DNA of 64,000 nt from Prostheceraeus crozeri (lineage: Eukaryota; Platyhelminthes; Polycladida; Euryleptidae): NCBI GenBank assembly GCA_907163375.1, contig CAJQUW010009227.1, forward strand, positions 248,001-312,000, read 5' to 3'. Under the pieces are notes generated by a model. It saw only the letters and a list, made by a program, of their open reading frames with translations, ran no database searches and was not told the DNA's origin. Shown in pieces: positions 1-15,900 of the stretch; position 1 is the first letter of the stretch; each line of letters opens with the position of its first letter. The position numbers and the translations under genes are program-made.

Positions 1-734
1 TTTGTTTAGTGCGCCGGGTAAAAGATAATCATTGCGGCCTTTTGAGTATGACTGCATCTTGTTGGCTCCAGTATTCACATTGAGTGTTATTTGACCTCTG
101 AAAATGACAAATAGCTTCTAGAATCTCTGTGCATCTACTTGTTGCAGTTTTGAAATTTCATTGGTGTCGTTAAACAGAACTTTTTCACCCGAACTTGACA
201 CTAATGCGTCACATTCACGGCAAATAACTAATTTGCATTTTAGCCGAAGCGAGTAGTACATGCAGTATCATGTTTCAGTTAATATCAACAAATGGCTGTC
301 ACAAAGCTGCTTGGTCATGTTGCTGCAAATGTCGAAGTTCGAATTTTTAAGATGCATTGAGTCAAGTGTTTGATTATTTGATCATTTCTCTCAAATTTTT
401 CTGCCGAAAATCGCAGCTTTCTGAAATCTCAAAATCTTGCCGGTTATTCTATTTATCTGCATGTTACACGTGTCTAAAAACTAAGTAAATAAGATTTGTT
501 TTCTGTATTCAGAAGCAGGCTTGGCACAGAGCCTTTCTTCCATGCGGCCGAGTTGTTATTTCTACCACTCTTATTCCCTTTGTGCTGAGTGTTTAGAAAG
601 AATGCACCTATTTTACAGGTATTAGGCTTAACCCGACAAGAGTTTGAGCCAAGGTCTCCCGACAGAACTCTACCACAAGGTCACGGCACCGGTCTAGAGT
701 TATCTATTGACTAACGCATGATAATTTGTTTCAG
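1..734 (+). other. Intron sequence upstream of the first visible exon
   Basis: AT-rich sequence ending in a pyrimidine-rich acceptor (tttgtttcag). No exon of the A or B kinds is visible in it. A minus-strand SINE occupies its 3' part. Confidence 0.6.
541..697 (-). mobile_element. tRNA-derived SINE
   Basis: Read on the minus strand, the head has an A-box-like stretch (tgaccttgtggtagagtt) and a B-box-like stretch (ttggctcaaactc), followed by a body ending near gtggtagaaataacaactcg. The head-body layout is that of a tRNA-derived SINE. No clear target-site duplication was found, so the edges are approximate. Confidence 0.6.
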
Positions 735-901
735 ATCCACCAGCACAGAGTCGGATGGGAATTATTATTGAACCAAAGGAGCTTATCAATGGAAATTCGG
801 CGAAAGTGTATTGCATATCTCCTGTCGCCCTTCCAAATCCAACTTTGAAGTGGAATATAATGTCACGAAGCCTTTCCAAAAGTATTGTCAGGATTTCACA
901 A
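735..901 (+). CDS. Ig exon 1-A1 (first half of domain 1A)
   Basis: The Tyr codon of Y-P-P is split by the acceptor. The B-strand Cys is in VYCISP and the C-strand Trp in LKWN. The exon runs 167 nt and ends in phase 0 before gtaagt. It lacks the N-I-S/T sequon that follows Trp in most sister A1 exons. Confidence 0.9.
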
Positions 902-3900
902 GTAAGTGGTTGTCGCATTATCGGAGTCAAGTGTTTTGTTGTATGTTTCTGTCATGCCGTGCTATATCGCAATTGTGAAGATTTTGTCTCTAAAAAAAGT
1001 CGATCCGAAAAGGGGATTGATGAACAGATCTAAGTTTCTCACAATATATAGACACACTATTTGATTTTTATTTGATTTTATCTATCAGAATGTGAAAATT
1101 TTTAGCTCGATATGATTTTCAATAGAAAAAACGTAATATTTGTCTTAGCACCATCCTGAAGTGTCAAATTTTACGAAAATTATTTGAGATACAACTTCAT
1201 GATGGTTTATTCAAGGAAAGATTTGCAAAGTTGTGCTTATCGCTACTGAAAGTCAACTATTATATTGTCAACTTTCAGATGAGTCGCTGTGAAAGAGCAC
1301 ATCAAGCCAACATAGCTGCTTTGAAAGTGTTAATGACCGCGAGCATCAAATGAGACGCAACAGGCTTTCTTGCGATGTAGTAAAAGTGCTGATATTCAAT
1401 TTCAAGTAATCGACTATTTCCATAATAATCGAAGTGAAGGCATTTCGAGGGAGAAGAATATGATTTGTATGGAAGAAAGAAATTAAGAAACTACTAATAA
1501 GTAGAATGGAGAGAGCAATAAGTTGAAATCGGTCTAAAAATATGTCAAGTGACACGGAATGCAAGTTTTCATTCAAGTTTTCGATTTATTTTCATGATGG
1601 TTGGCTTTTATACATGTATGCATGTTTTCAGCTGCATTAAGCTCCTGAAAATTTTGATGTGCAGGGAAGTAAAACTTACGTACGCGTTTTCAAATGTAAA
1701 AAATAAAATTCACTGCTGCAATTATTTTTTTGCATTTAATTTTTGCAACCTCACAATTAATGTTATGTTTCTCATTAGTGGATGACAGACTTCGCAACAC
1801 GTCCATGCGTTGGGCATTTTAGGTGATAAGTGGCAACTTAAATTTTTATATATATATTTGTCAACAAAAAATGATCAAGTCTCGTTAATACATACCTTCC
1901 ACTATCTCAAATTTCTGAATCGAATACTCGGAAAATGCGAAAAATTTTGACAAGAAGCACATTCTTCAGTCTTTTCCTCCACTTTATTCTAAATTGTATT
2001 ATGAGCAATTGCTAGCAGGAAGATACAATCCTTGCCTTTCTTTAATCAGGGATATTCTTATCTGCCAGTTTGACTAGAATAAAATTGTAATAAAATATTG
2101 TGGACATTTCACCCAGCTCTTCTTAGAGAAATAAATGTTTTTAATATAAGTACAAAGTTTGTGGAAAATACGGTGACAACTTTTTCAATATTTGAGAATA
2201 ACGTCCTTGAAATATGTAGCCCTGCATGCTGCGTAGAATTAAATTCAATATTTAAATTTCAAAGCATTTTCATATTGGAAATTTGCTGCGCAATTTTTAT
2301 CTATCTTCTCATTTGGAACGAATGAATCAATCTTGATGATAGAAGTTTTTAGATATTTTAGATGTCTCATTTTCTCTGAGGAGGGGTACGTTGAAAATGT
2401 CTACGGTAGGGCTTCATACCCTCTCCATCACACCCTTTGCCGTGTCCTGGACAATTTGCTGCCATTTCAATCAGTCATTGGCTTTCTCCACCAACCTTGC
2501 GACTTTAGATGCACCTTATCCAGTTATTTTCAAAAGCCTGCATCATCATTTGTTGCTGTGTTAGTGCCGTCTATGATAGATAACATTTGATAATATTTCA
2601 TGTCCATTATAACTGAAATCTTGGGAAGACTTGATCAACACTAAATTTCGCTGATCATTTTTTAATGTCTCCTTTCAGATTGAAAAATATGAAAATAATA
2701 CGGATCTGGTTGTCGCAGCCTTTAAAATTCCAGCTCTCAAGCCAGAATGGAATGAAAAAGAAATTCGATGCACCGTGGCGCACGAGCTGTTACCAGACAA
2801 TGCAGTCACCATGAACTCCCAACTAGATGTGAATTGTAAGTAAACTACTCGTATAAGGCATGTTAGATAGTTAATAGCTTTAGAAAAACCTCTATTTGGT
2901 AAAAGTATACCAAGGCGATTATTGGCAGTCACACCTCTCATATTGCACCTCGCCTATTGGAGGAAATAGCAGCTATTCAGGTCTGTTTCAATTTTTCAAC
3001 TTAAGATGCAACTCAATATTTAATTCTTATATTTACATTGTGTTTGCAAAAAGCAGCATTTATTGATTAATACAGGCGCACTAACTTAGGCGACATGTCA
3101 GTAGCATGCTGAAAGTAGTATATAATAAACCCATATTTAGCACCAATGTCATGAGTTGTCACTCCAATAGATTAAATCCCACAATAAACTTACGCCAGCG
3201 ATTTTGTGTGAGCACACGCTAAGCCCAAATTGCTTTAAGTTCTTTGTCTCCACAAATGATCTTGCCTGAGTGCTAGATCGCGAGACCGACTTTCAGAAAA
3301 AGGCAGAAATTTACTATTATTTAATGTTGTATTACAAGCGTGAAATTCAGATTTGATTTCAATTTGTCGATTTGATAACATGTTCAGGCATTTTGCAGCA
3401 CTCTGATGTAATAACTTCAATTTTAGTGCGCATTATAAGTAGTAACAGAAGCAACGAAATAATGAAAATTGAATCCTTATTTAAAACTGCATTTTTCAAT
3501 CTCGCATTTAGATCCTCCTATTACGACAAACATGAAATTGGAAGGAAGTTCTGTTCTGGTGGAGGATGCGAAATCAACGTTCGTGTGCAGCATTTCTGAG
3601 TCCAATCCAACATCCGCTATTTCTTGGTATATTTACAACACTTCATCAAAGTCTAACGAGACAGTGGAATCTTATGGAAAAGTAACGACCGAAGTGAGTC
3701 TACAGATGGTTGAAGTGCATGCCTAAATCTAACTTGCGCTGATTGAAGTAAGGCGCCTCTTGTCATGAGAGCTTCGGGACCATCAGATAGTCATGACTAC
3801 AATTTCGATTTTTATGTATTGTATGAAACCTATATTCTGCAGGTATAGCAAAGAGATGGTCGGAACCGTGATTTGCAAAGTGAATCATTGCGACGACAGT

Positions 3901-6900
3901 GTAACAATAAATGCTCGTGCATCACGTTCCCTTTGGAAGTTAGTCTACGCGTGCGCAGTTTATGACGTCACATATGAGTCACCATCGCCGTCAGCATGAG
4001 TTTCCCGATATCTAAGTTAGCCCATGTTCCTAGTGCTATGATCCCATTCGATTCCTTTCGATTTCCGTAAAGCAAGACGTGATAAGGCGGGGAGAACTAG
4101 AAAAGAGTCCTTATTACATAATATGCATGTCTTAAAGTGCTCTGGTAGTCACTGAAAATTTGGACGTCATATACCTGGCATCATTTCTCCAGAAAGTAAT
4201 ACCAAGGACATTTCTCAACAATGAAACCATGCCATTCTAAAACAGCACGACACTTAGCTAGCATATTTTATTATTTCAATGTTTTTCTCATATTTGCTAC
4301 TCGAAAATTGCACCCATTTGACTTTCAAATCTATAAATGGAAGTAACACAACTGCGGTTTAGATCATACTGAAAATTTCTTACATGATTTCTTTAGTTAT
4401 TTTTTCATTTTCGATTTGATTTTTGTGTGGAGAGATTGATTTGTCATGAATTCGTTGTTTGGAAACTCTGGAGATCGACTGGTTAAAAAAGATGCTGTAT
4501 CCAGTAGGCCTACAGCTACAACATACTCGTAATGTCAAGAATATTAATCCTCTACATTCATAGTGCTTTGATAAGTTGGGATGAACCAGAAAGCCTATCA
4601 AATCGAATGAGTTAGCTTATTGTTACATGAATGGCATAAAGTGGATGGCATTCAGTCTTCGCATTTCAATAGTTGTTGTAAAAATCACTAAATGATGTTG
4701 GTCAACAAAGAACTTTAAACGCGGCTCGTTATGGGCCCAAGCCCGACAATTCTGGACCTGTTCCACCTCTGATTTACATCTTTACTGAGTATAGATGCAC
4801 CAGGGGTGCAGTAAAGTAAAGGTTCAGTCATCGGGCGTGGCGTGGTGCGACCAAAGACATGGACGCGCGTCTTGATGTTAGCAAAATATTAACGCGAAGA
4901 CTTCAAAGCCGAGTTGCGACCACCTATGTGAATGGAGTTCAACATTTCTTCAGCGAAACTAGAACAAGAACACTTCTTCGAGCTTGAATTGAAAGATGGT
5001 TTTTCCTTTGATTATTTTCCAGACTTTCAGCGGCAAAACCTTCCGTGGTATGGGCGTCCGAAGTACTTTTCAAATGATGCGGGTAAAGAGGAATATGAAC
5101 GCATTTAGAGTGTTTTGTGTGGTTTCACAAAAGCTGCTTTCTCGAAACATCAGTAAAGCGCTCGTCCTTCGTGTGAAATGTGAGTACATTCAATTTTCTA
5201 TTTTCATCTGCTTGATTTCCGCTCCTTCTATCTGTACTACTCTTTTTAATTAAGTAGCAGTTGAATTTTCCATCGGTTTCACACCGACACTGTTACTTTG
5301 CTGTCAGAATAGTCGCATTAACAATGCTAGAAAATCAGAGATATTAGAAAATCTGAGCAATTCTACGAGAACATCGCTTTAATGGGAGAGTTATCAGAAG
5401 AACAGCATTTTTTCCAAGTCAGCTGCTGAATAGTTATCATAAATCATGCTGTGTAATTTTTCATATTCGCCGTGTTTGAAATCTAAACATATCAATGACG
5501 GATTCACAAATGGCTTCGAAATAGATTTTCACAATCATTATTCTCTACCGGGAACTCAAAATAAGATGAGGAGAAGTCCACTGATGCGGCTTTAGCTGTG
5601 CTGAGACATGCTGCAATATATTTCTTTTTAACTGTATTTATATTTTCAGGTTTATGCCAAATAGAACCTTACGCTATAGCCATTCAGTCCAATATCAAAG
5701 TGATATTGAATACACGGAGGTAAAGACAGCAAATGCTGTTAAAACGAACAATTGAAATAGTGGAATTTGTAAAAGTCATGAATGAATGATCATTGCTTAG
5801 ACATTCGATGAAATGGAAAAAGGGGGAAAATATGTATCTAAACATTATTGTGCCTCAAAGATGACCACATTGCGTACTTGAAATATAGGTGCCTGCAACA
5901 ATCATACAGTATTTTCATCATACTTGGCTGTCGATAATTCTCTTGTTAAGGGTAGATTCTAAAATTCAAAGTTACAGTATCCGTACATTCACTATTGTCA
6001 TTGAAGCCAAAACACACACGTCTACTTCTTTTTTAAATTCAGATCCACCAAATGTGAAAGAAATGAAGATAATGATTGAACCAGAGGAACTGGAAGCTGG
6101 TAAAGAAGCCCGCATATTTTGCATTTCTCCGATATCTATTCCTGAACCAAATTTGAAATGGGAGATTCCATTACAATCATTGCAAGACGCCAGCGACCCC
6201 ATCACGGAGGTAAGTGACTCAATCCAATATCAATAGCGCGTTTAGCAGCCCTGCATCAATTTTGAGATTGAATGATGTTCACTTTGATTATTTAGTTGCT
6301 ACATCCGACATTACTTTTTCACGACGATGATAAGGCAATTTCCTGAGAATACATGACTTTCCTGGCTTAAATGGTCAGCATAAAATCTGAATATGCGGTT
6401 TTTCTTATTTCTCGAGAATTTTAAGTGGTTCGTAATTAAGTTCGCAAATTTTAAGTATTTATCTATCCCAGGTTGAAACTCTATCGACGCCCGTTCGTGC
6501 TATTCATTAGAGCAATCATCAATTATGTAATCGTTCTGCAGTTATAATACAAGATCTTTTATCAATGTTGTAGTGATTCCATCAATACTTCAGTGGCAAG
6601 AATGATTAATTTCAACTCAAGCAGGTTTCAGATTGTTCTACAATGAAAAATGATTAGTTTACATTATTGATTATCCATCTCTACAGAGGAATTCATCTTG
6701 ATGAAGAGTAAGCTAAAATTTTGACTTGCTTGCCTGTATGAGGTTTATGCAACTTGATGATGTAAAATAGTGATGGTGCAGTTCAACTGAAACAAAGCAA
6801 GTTAAGAAGATAATGTAATAGAATAGCGTATATTCAATTCGATTGAAATGTGTCGCCGGCCGCTGCACCCACTTCTCGACACATTAATGATGTAAATCCT

Positions 6901-9900
6901 CAGAACTTGTTCTATGCTGATAATGCTTTTAGCACTTTCACAAATCATCATCGAATCAATCCTGTGTGCTTACTTTTCAGCCAAGCCAATTCAAGAATGA
7001 GACTGGTTTGGTAGTTACTGGTCTAAAGATCCCTCATCTTAAGTCAATGTGGAATAATAAAGACGTTCGATGTGTAATTTCTCATGAATTGCTGCCGAAA
7101 CAAGCTGTGGAATTAAAAACAAAGCTCGGAATATTTTGTGAGTTTTCATTTTGTTGATAATAAATTGTTAATATAATAGATATTTACAAATGTAAATATT
7201 TATACCTATATTAGAAATTGCTACTAATGCGCCTTTGCACGACCCTCAAATGTCCTCGATTGATAAGTATCTCAATAAAAACATGATCAGATAAATTTCG
7301 AATTCTCTGATGTTTTAAGAGAGCTAGAGACGTTACATCTAAATGCTCCTTCGTGTCATTGAAAAGATCATGCAGAAGTCTGATCTAATTAGTTGGTAGC
7401 TATTTTTGAAAAAATAATTTGTCATCATTTGCACGAAACCATCGAACTACAATGCTGTCCAGCAATTACTTGCAGATTTAACTGACAGTAATGATCTTCT
7501 CTGCTAACCGTATGACTTGAGGAAAATACTCATGCTCATTTCGAATTACATCGATAGCGAAAAATATTGGAAAATCCATTGATACAGAAGTAAAGATGTC
7601 AAATTTATAAGAAGGAATAAAGTATTTTTAGGGCTGTATTTTAGCGCTTGTCTGTCATTGAAGTCACGCAGTCAGTCTGTACGTTATTGATGAAGCAAAA
7701 CAGGTCTCGATAGGTGGAATAGAAAATAATTACATCTCACGTCTCACGTTAGAAATTGATTATACCAGAATTGTTTTCTTTAAACTTGCAGTCCCGCCAG
7801 ATACACGAATGATTGATTTGACTGGAAATTCGGTACTGGTAGAAGGTATAGAATCATCATTTGCCTGCAACGTTCCTGAAGCAAATACTATCTCTGAAGT
7901 GAAATGGTTGTTGAAAAATACTTCCTCTAATACAGAGGAAGCCATTGAGAAATATGGACAAGTGTCCAATGAGGTGAGTCAAGTCTTTTGAATTATTGAG
8001 CACACATTTTGAAGTTTTATTCGATAATTACATAATTCATCACATAAATTGATAGTGTGAACCAAATTGACATAATGGTACATATTGGAGATAAAACATT
8101 TCGTTAGGTCTACATGCACATCATACCGCATAATAGTCCGGCAGCCGAACTAGGAATGAGGCCGAAAATGAGACTTTTATAAACTGATGCGCAGTTTCTT
8201 GTTAGACAGGATCAATGAAAAACACAAGTTAATCCAATGGGACGCATATTGAAGTTTTTGATTAAAATGATTTTTTTATGATTTCTCTTGTTAAGTGGAA
8301 AGCATAACATGCAAGTCTTAAGTCATAATTTTTGGCATGATGTGTCTTCATGTAGTTTCCTATCATGTGTATGTTATATTATCATGTTAAGACAAGTAAC
8401 CTGGCAATTGATAAATTTATCAAATCTCAACAGATGCAACCACCACGAGACATGCTTCGGCATGTTGGGAAAGCAACCTCGCTGGTTCAAACCTACCCAC
8501 GACTGATGAGGCCCAACATGCCGAAACATGTCTCGTGGTAGTTATGTCTGTTGAGATTTGATAAATTATAATATCATGTTTCTGATCATCAATGTATGCG
8601 AAAATGTGGAAACTGGAAGCGACCATTCCTTAGGAATAGTTGTTATGGCAACGAGTGACCAGAAGTAATATTGAATATCGAAAGAGAATGACAGCTATTA
8701 AGTCAATACAAGACACCAACACCCTTGATTCCCCGACCGCACTCGCCTGACCTAGGAATCGAACCGAAGTCCGCGGTGGAGACGAGCTCGCACCTTCTTC
8801 ACTAGGCCACGCTGACGGTTCAAAAGGAATGCGAGTGAAGGCAGAAGTCATCTCTAAGTGATATCGACAGCATATTGTCCAGCATATTGTGTATTGAAGT
8901 AATATTGTTTACAATTGGCATATACGCTCTAGCCCTTCAATATTATAATGGTTGATTTCCATGGCTCTGTATGTAATAGAATATTGATAATAGAAGTGTA
9001 TGTCTCCATCAAAATAGAGATATAAAGTTACAAATCAATAATTTACATGTACAGTCAGCAGCACAAAAAGTCACAAATTCACATTTACTCTGAAAGAAAA
9101 AGAAATTGTCATTGTCGATGCAAGTTAGAGACTTTAGACATGTGTGGCACAAACAATTTTTGCCTACGTACTGTATACCACTTCGGCAATCTTTCGGCCG
9201 CTGGGTAAACACTCAGGAATAAGGTAATGAAGGGGATGTTGTTCGTGATTCTTGGAACGTCGGAAGGGTCAGAGGTACGGTCTCTCCTGAATTTCGAAGA
9301 AGTCAGCTAGGCAATTTGAGCTGCAGGATGTAAGCCGTCACATATCCGTAGTTTCTGCACATAGTTTAAGAAGACACAGGCAGGCCATAACATTCAAGAT
9401 TTCAAATTTCAGATGAAGAAAGAAAAATATGGAGGTTTGAGATTGAGAAGCACATTTCTCTTTAATCGTGTTAAAAGAGACATGAATGGATTTCAACTGA
9501 CTTGTCTCGTTTCACAAAGGCAACTGTCACAGAATGTCACCAAAGAAGTTATCCTTCGGGTGAAATGTAAGTTTTTGATTTTTGAGACTGATAATGCAAT
9601 TTATAATTCTATGCTGTTTCTGTGTTCTCATAAGTATCCATCTGATTAGAGATTATATTGTATAACATTCATATGAATTTATCAATGAATTTCATCTTCT
9701 ATATATTAATTACTAGTATTTGCATCATCAAATGCATTTAAAAGACTAGATAAGCGGCCACTAATAATGATTTTTGAACGAAACTCGGACGGAATTCGAT
9801 CGATAGATCGATAAATCTATGATGTATCATAATCAATTTGTTTTCTTGAAAATGGTGCACTTTTCGAATCAACCAATACTTCTAGTTGCTCAGATTTGGT

Positions 9901-12900
9901 TTCATAAAATGCGCAATGCGGCGGTAACGAACTTCCTCGTTTGAAAATTTCCTTTTTGGACAAATTTCTTTGGTTTGCAAGTCTGCAATGAGCAATTGTA
10001 GAGGCAGTGTGGCCAGTGTGATGAAAAACTTTCTTGTTCATTTTTTCACACAAATATACACAGTTAGATTCTACGCTGGTAAGAGTTTAATGAAGTTCAA
10101 ACTATTTTACCAGAAATGGCTCTAAATTTAGCTTTATTAGACAGCAATTAATCTTGCTTTAAAAATGGCTAACGCCTCCAAGAAAAAGTAGAGAAAATTC
10201 ACAAATACACGCAAAATACATTTTTGATGCATTTTACAACAAAACAAAATAACATAATCAAATGGACCTTTTTGAAGCATGAATACATGACAGGCAGCTG
10301 TGTAGAAAAAATATACTTTGCAGATTTTCTATAGAACGATGAATATACAGTATAATGTCAGGTAGTCGTTCTCATATGTTAATCAATGCTTGAATCATTT
10401 TATTTGAATGTATTTAGTGCATTGTTTTGACAATGATGAATGAACATAAACTTGACATAAGGTCATGCTAGCAATAAGCTACATATTTAGACTGTAAAAC
10501 AAAATTATTTTGCAAGAAGCAACAATTTGCTCTTATTTAAATTTTGATATCCCATGTCTATCAAGCTTGTTTTCCTCTTCCCCGATGCATCAGCAGCTCG
10601 CAGTATGGAAAAGGCTTGTAAGTATGCTGTACTGCACAACTATACTCATCTTCTTCTAAAACTGTCGAATTATTCTATCTTTATCATTCTATCTTTCAAA
10701 CTAATGATCAACGATAACCAATTTAAAGTAAGAAAATAGCTGAGATTTTTTTTGAAACCTGAATTAATCAACGAGCATGCCATACACTTCCATGACACGA
10801 AAAGACCACTTGGATTAAAAGTGGAGTTGGCATCCGCTCTGGTATGGAAGCAGTACGGATGACTTTGCTTTCAGTCTTTGACACGTTGTCTTTGCACCAT
10901 GTTGCAGAATAGACTGAGAACATTGTGCATTTCAAACATTGCATCAGCTGTTTCAGCAAAGCGCGATTTCTTGCAATCTCCAAGGTAGGATAATATTTTC
11001 ATGTATTTGAACAGAAGAGATTGACGAAAGTATACAGATGGACAGAAATATTTTCTTAATGGCAGGGAAATTACACAGATCAAAACATGTTAGTTTATAT
11101 ACGTTTGAGTCACGCGTGTGCCACCGTTCCAGAATTCTGCTATTTATTCATTTATTCATTTTGCTCGTTAAGCACGAGTGCATACCCTACATACATAGAA
11201 CGTTTCACATTATAATTATCGCGCATATTAGCATCTTACCTTCTATCGCACATCATAATTATTCTTTATTGACCAAAAATTTGCGCGACATGCAGAATGT
11301 TGCCAATTGTCTTAACGTGGAGCAAAATGTTTACTGATATCGATGTTGATTTATCTTAGAATTGGGAACACTAACATCATCTCCACCACGCTTTTGCAGT
11401 TCATCATATCTTAAACGGTCCTTTTGCTTCGACAACAGTATCAAGTAAATATGTATTGCTGTAGATTGGATAATTTCTTTGTTTTGGCATCAGAGGTGGA
11501 AAACACCTATATTTTACGATGCGTGCATCACTTGTATTACGTAATGACAAAGATCACCGTACTTGTAGAAGAATTTAATTGCTTTAGAATTAAAAGAGTT
11601 TTAGTCATCTCAACAAACACGTGTCTATCGATCTGTTCAGAAGTTTTAGGCTTTTCCCGCCTGATTATCTGCTTCTTTGTTGTCTTGGTGATTGTTGTTA
11701 CTTTTTCTTAGCAATTTTCTTTTATATGTGATTATTTTCAAGTGTGATCTAGAGCTTTCTGATTCACGGATTCATTTTCACGTATCACGGAAATCTTTTT
11801 TCATTTATATTCCATGGAAAGGATTTGGTAGTTGTGAAACTACACCCGTGTAATTTCCTTGAATTCAGTATCATAATTTATCATATTTGTTCATTTTCTA
11901 CAGATCCACCAGGCAATGATGGAATGTTTATCAAAATCCAACCAAGTATACTAGAGTCCGGAAAGCCAGCGAAAATGTTTTGTGTGGCTCCAAAATCCAT
12001 TCCTCTTCCGGTGTTGACATGGAATATGTCTTCATCGATGCTGCTGAAACGTTTGAAACTTTCATCAGACGTAAGTCACTGCAATTATGTATCTTTACTA
12101 TACATAGCATCAGCGTTCAAGTACAAGATAATGTAGCCTATAAGATAGGTGTACATTTGGGCAATATTTTATTGTGTATTTCCTATATTTGGTCATACTG
12201 GTTGATAGTGATGCTTGTTCAATTCAAGTTACAAGATGAAATATATTGGATGTTGATCAGCAAATTACTAAAAACATATTTGTGAACATGCATAATATGG
12301 AATTTCCATTTGAATCAGATTTCTTCATTAATTTGAAGTTTCTTCTCTCACGAAGCACATTCTCAGTCTGTGCAACTTTATCAGCTTTACGTGAAATAGA
12401 ATTTTATTACCTAGCATATTATTGTTAGGACTGCTTGATACATGAAACAAAAAACACTTGGATTGATTTGCATTGGCACATTGATTTGTAGATACGATTT
12501 GCAGATATATTTGATAGATTTTATACGCCGTAATCCGTCAAACAGGATGATATAATGTCACTAATTCATGACTCAAGCCGCCAGAGCATTTCGAAAATGG
12601 AGCAATAACATTATTGATGATGCCTTGACAATAGATTTGTCACTAAATCCAAACGCATTCCTTCCATTTGGATCATTTGGAATCCCTCCTTTATTCCTTG
12701 TTCCGTAAATGGTGGTCAGCTTCTCACATTGACAAGTTGTGATTTCAAGATAATGCATTGACTGGAGCTACTATTGCTTTGATATGCTGCGACAAAAAAA
12801 GGCGTCTCATTAAAATGAACCTCTTGTAGACGGACGACACTAAACAAAGTCTTGAGCTTTACTTAAAATTTTAGAGTTTAGAATACGTTAACGCAAGCAG

Positions 12901-15900
12901 ACCGCTAATTACGGTATAAGTCTAAGATGACATAACTACGGAGCATGGAGCGGATTTCCCACGGCTGCCGGAGAGATTCGATAGCAGGGATGCGGATTTG
13001 GAGCTGGATTTTTTCCTGATTCCGCATCCCTGAAAGATAGAATCATCCACTGGCAAATAGTAATTTACTGTCATTTTGTATTTTGTCTCTGAGACAGTTG
13101 TGCTTCTGGAGCTGCATGACTATTATGTCTTTTAATTTTAGTTGTACCATTTTTATGTTTTTTTTTATTTTTGCTTTCGAAAATTACATTGTCTATAATT
13201 TTACATTTCAGACCGGACCATATGAAAATAACACTGCCATAGTCATCACCGCTGCTGAGGTAACCCAATTAACTCCAGAATGGAATATGGAGGATATTCG
13301 ATGCAAAATCTCACATGAATTGTTGACAAATAATGCAACTCAGTTGAAGTCCAAATTGAACGTTCTATGTACGTTGAAACGATTTTCACGACGCGATGTG
13401 CGAGCATATGCGAATGATGATAAGCTGTCATTAGTTAACGAATGAGTATATGAATATCTCAAAACCTACCTGTATTTCATTGGATATCAAAGTAGCAACA
13501 TATTAGCATTTGCGAAATGTTTGAGCGATTACCAGAGTCAGCCACTGTTCAAACCTATCCATAAATCAGATTGGACGGGGGCAGTTTCTACAAATGATGT
13601 CAAGGATGAACTAGAATAGAATGTGTCCTCAGACATGAAGAACGTATGAGCCGTAGACGCTACATTTCGCCCTACAAATGACCCGTCAATACGGCTAGGA
13701 AATACGCAGATTAGCTTATATGGTCTACAGCGGCTAAACAAGTGAATGTTGAGAATCCTATTCTATTTGCAGATCCACCCGAAATGTCAATGTTTAAACT
13801 GACTGGAAGTTCCGTATTGGTGGAGGACATAAAGGCCAAATTCGAATGCGATGTTCCGGAAGCTAACCCAGTGGCCACTGTTAAATGGTCTTTGCTCAAT
13901 GTCTCATCGAGCTCCGAAGAGACAATTGAAGACTATGGTCGCGTTATAACAAAGGTGAGATGCCTTGCGAGAGTAAGTTTTCAAAAAATGAATGCAAGCT
14001 AGAGCGGGAAATAAATGAGAAAGTGATCAACCGCTCTTGAAGAAATGTATGTATGTACATTGTATATGACACTCAGATGCACCTGTATGTAATTTGTCTG
14101 GCAAAGATGATGACTAAATTTGATCGCTGTTTCATTTTGCAGATGCACAAAGGAAAGTTTAAAGGACAATTCCTCAAAAGCACATTTCATTTGTCGCATG
14201 TGAAGAGAGCTATGAACGGCTTCAAGGTGATATGCACTGTTTCTCAAAGGCAGCTATCTCAGAACTACAGCAAGGATATCACCCTCGAAGTTAAATGTAA
14301 GTAATTACAGAGTTTTAGGATTTTATCAATGGTTTCCTTATATATTCCTCGACGTCATATGATGGGTGGGCTGAACATCGGGTTTGCAAGTTAATGAGAT
14401 ATTTTGATTAAGACTAGATTGAAGTTTCCTTTTATGCATTTTTCTTTCACTCGTTGAGAGCTGATTCTGATAATGTACTACATTCCATGCAGTACGTGCA
14501 TATTAGCTATTCTTCAATTATGGTAATGCGCATTGTAATAGACATCGTAGCTTAATTTATTTGAAAAATGAATGAGAATCTCAAAATTTAGACATAATTA
14601 CGTAATATGAGTTGCGTACAAGTACGGCGCCAAAAATTGCCTAGACATGAATGTACAGCTAATGCTGCAGTTCAGATATTTAAATCACAATGTACAGTGA
14701 GGCCGGCTGAGCCGTCGTCCGAAGCCTTGGCATAATGTGATTCTGTGATCTGAATTTTATCATCGTCAACAGCGACGTTGGAGCTTGAGGATGTGCAAGC
14801 ATGCCCTCAGACCACAAGGCCACCGGATCATCTGTTTCGAGCGTGAATTAATCAGAAAGCACTGCTTTAACGCAGATGCGTCATAATTAATTTAAAAAGA
14901 AATAGAATTATTCTATCAATAATGAATAATTTAAATGATCTATGAATAATTCAAAAAGAAATGAAATTCAGTGACTTCAGGACAAGAATGAGGTTCACTG
15001 ACAGAGGCTGTTCTGAGGCGGGTTGGGAAAAATTGACCCTCATCTAAGGCTCAGATTTGGCATAGATAATAAATCAGCTATGTTGAAGTCCGATAGAATA
15101 TGGTCTCCTTGACACAGTGGTGAAATGCTTGGTCTTGTTATCTTTTGAACGTGCGGTCCAGCTCCGAGATAGTCAATCAAATTCCTCCTCATGTCAGCAC
15201 CGCCCCTGATAAAACTTTTAATATTTTAAACAGTTAAGCTAAAGCTTTGAATGAAAAAATATATCATAAAAAATATTTCTAAATTTCTACGGCGGAAGGG
15301 TGGAAAGACTAATTTGATGAAGTACACACAATTACTACTTTCATTTAATGTGTCGGAACTTTGAAGTCAATCCTTCATCACGTGAATGCAAGATGCATCC
15401 CGAATGTTTACTCATAGATCCCGTTACGAGGAACATGTAGAACTTGATGTTTCCGGTCCACAATCTCTCATTTGGTCGAATCCTTTTGAATTGTTTAAAA
15501 TGAAATATCGTCAACATTCAAGTAAACACTTTCAGATCCATTGAGACCGGAATTCATTTCTTTGAATGAAATGTATTCTTTGAATTTTCTTTGAAATTTC
15601 TTGAAATTTCTTTGAATAACGTATCAGTAGATAACGGTCTTGATATCATCATAAGTAGGAAATAACTTTATATTACGCATGTCTGGTTAGATGTCAATAC
15701 AAATCGAATTTTACTCAAGCTTTCTTAAAACCTAGAATATTCGCAACATTTCACAGGAAGATCTATTATTGCACCGGTATACAGTTGAATGATTTGAAGC
15801 TGATTAGTAATGTCCTACGTACATCGATGTGTTATAAAAGGATTAATTGATTAATTAAGTTCATTATTCATTTCATGGCATTTTAAAGGAACTTCCACAA

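Larger units (their letters stand above)
7974..9412 (+). other. Intron within domain 2B
   Basis: 1,439 bp, phase 0. Carries two SINE-type insertions listed separately; the remainder is AT-rich without recognisable structure. Confidence 0.6.

Noticed and set aside
5031-5179. Alternative acceptor for exon 1-B2 (actttcag before 5031)
   Set aside because: It would shift the frame and remove the start of the domain's second half.
9413-9415. ATG at the start of several B2 exons as translation starts
   Set aside because: In each case a splice acceptor lies immediately before it and the residue is internal to an Ig domain.
11424-11711. 95-codon plus-strand ORF with a hydrophobic end
   Set aside because: Lies in an intron without homology; the hydrophobicity comes from T-rich sequence.
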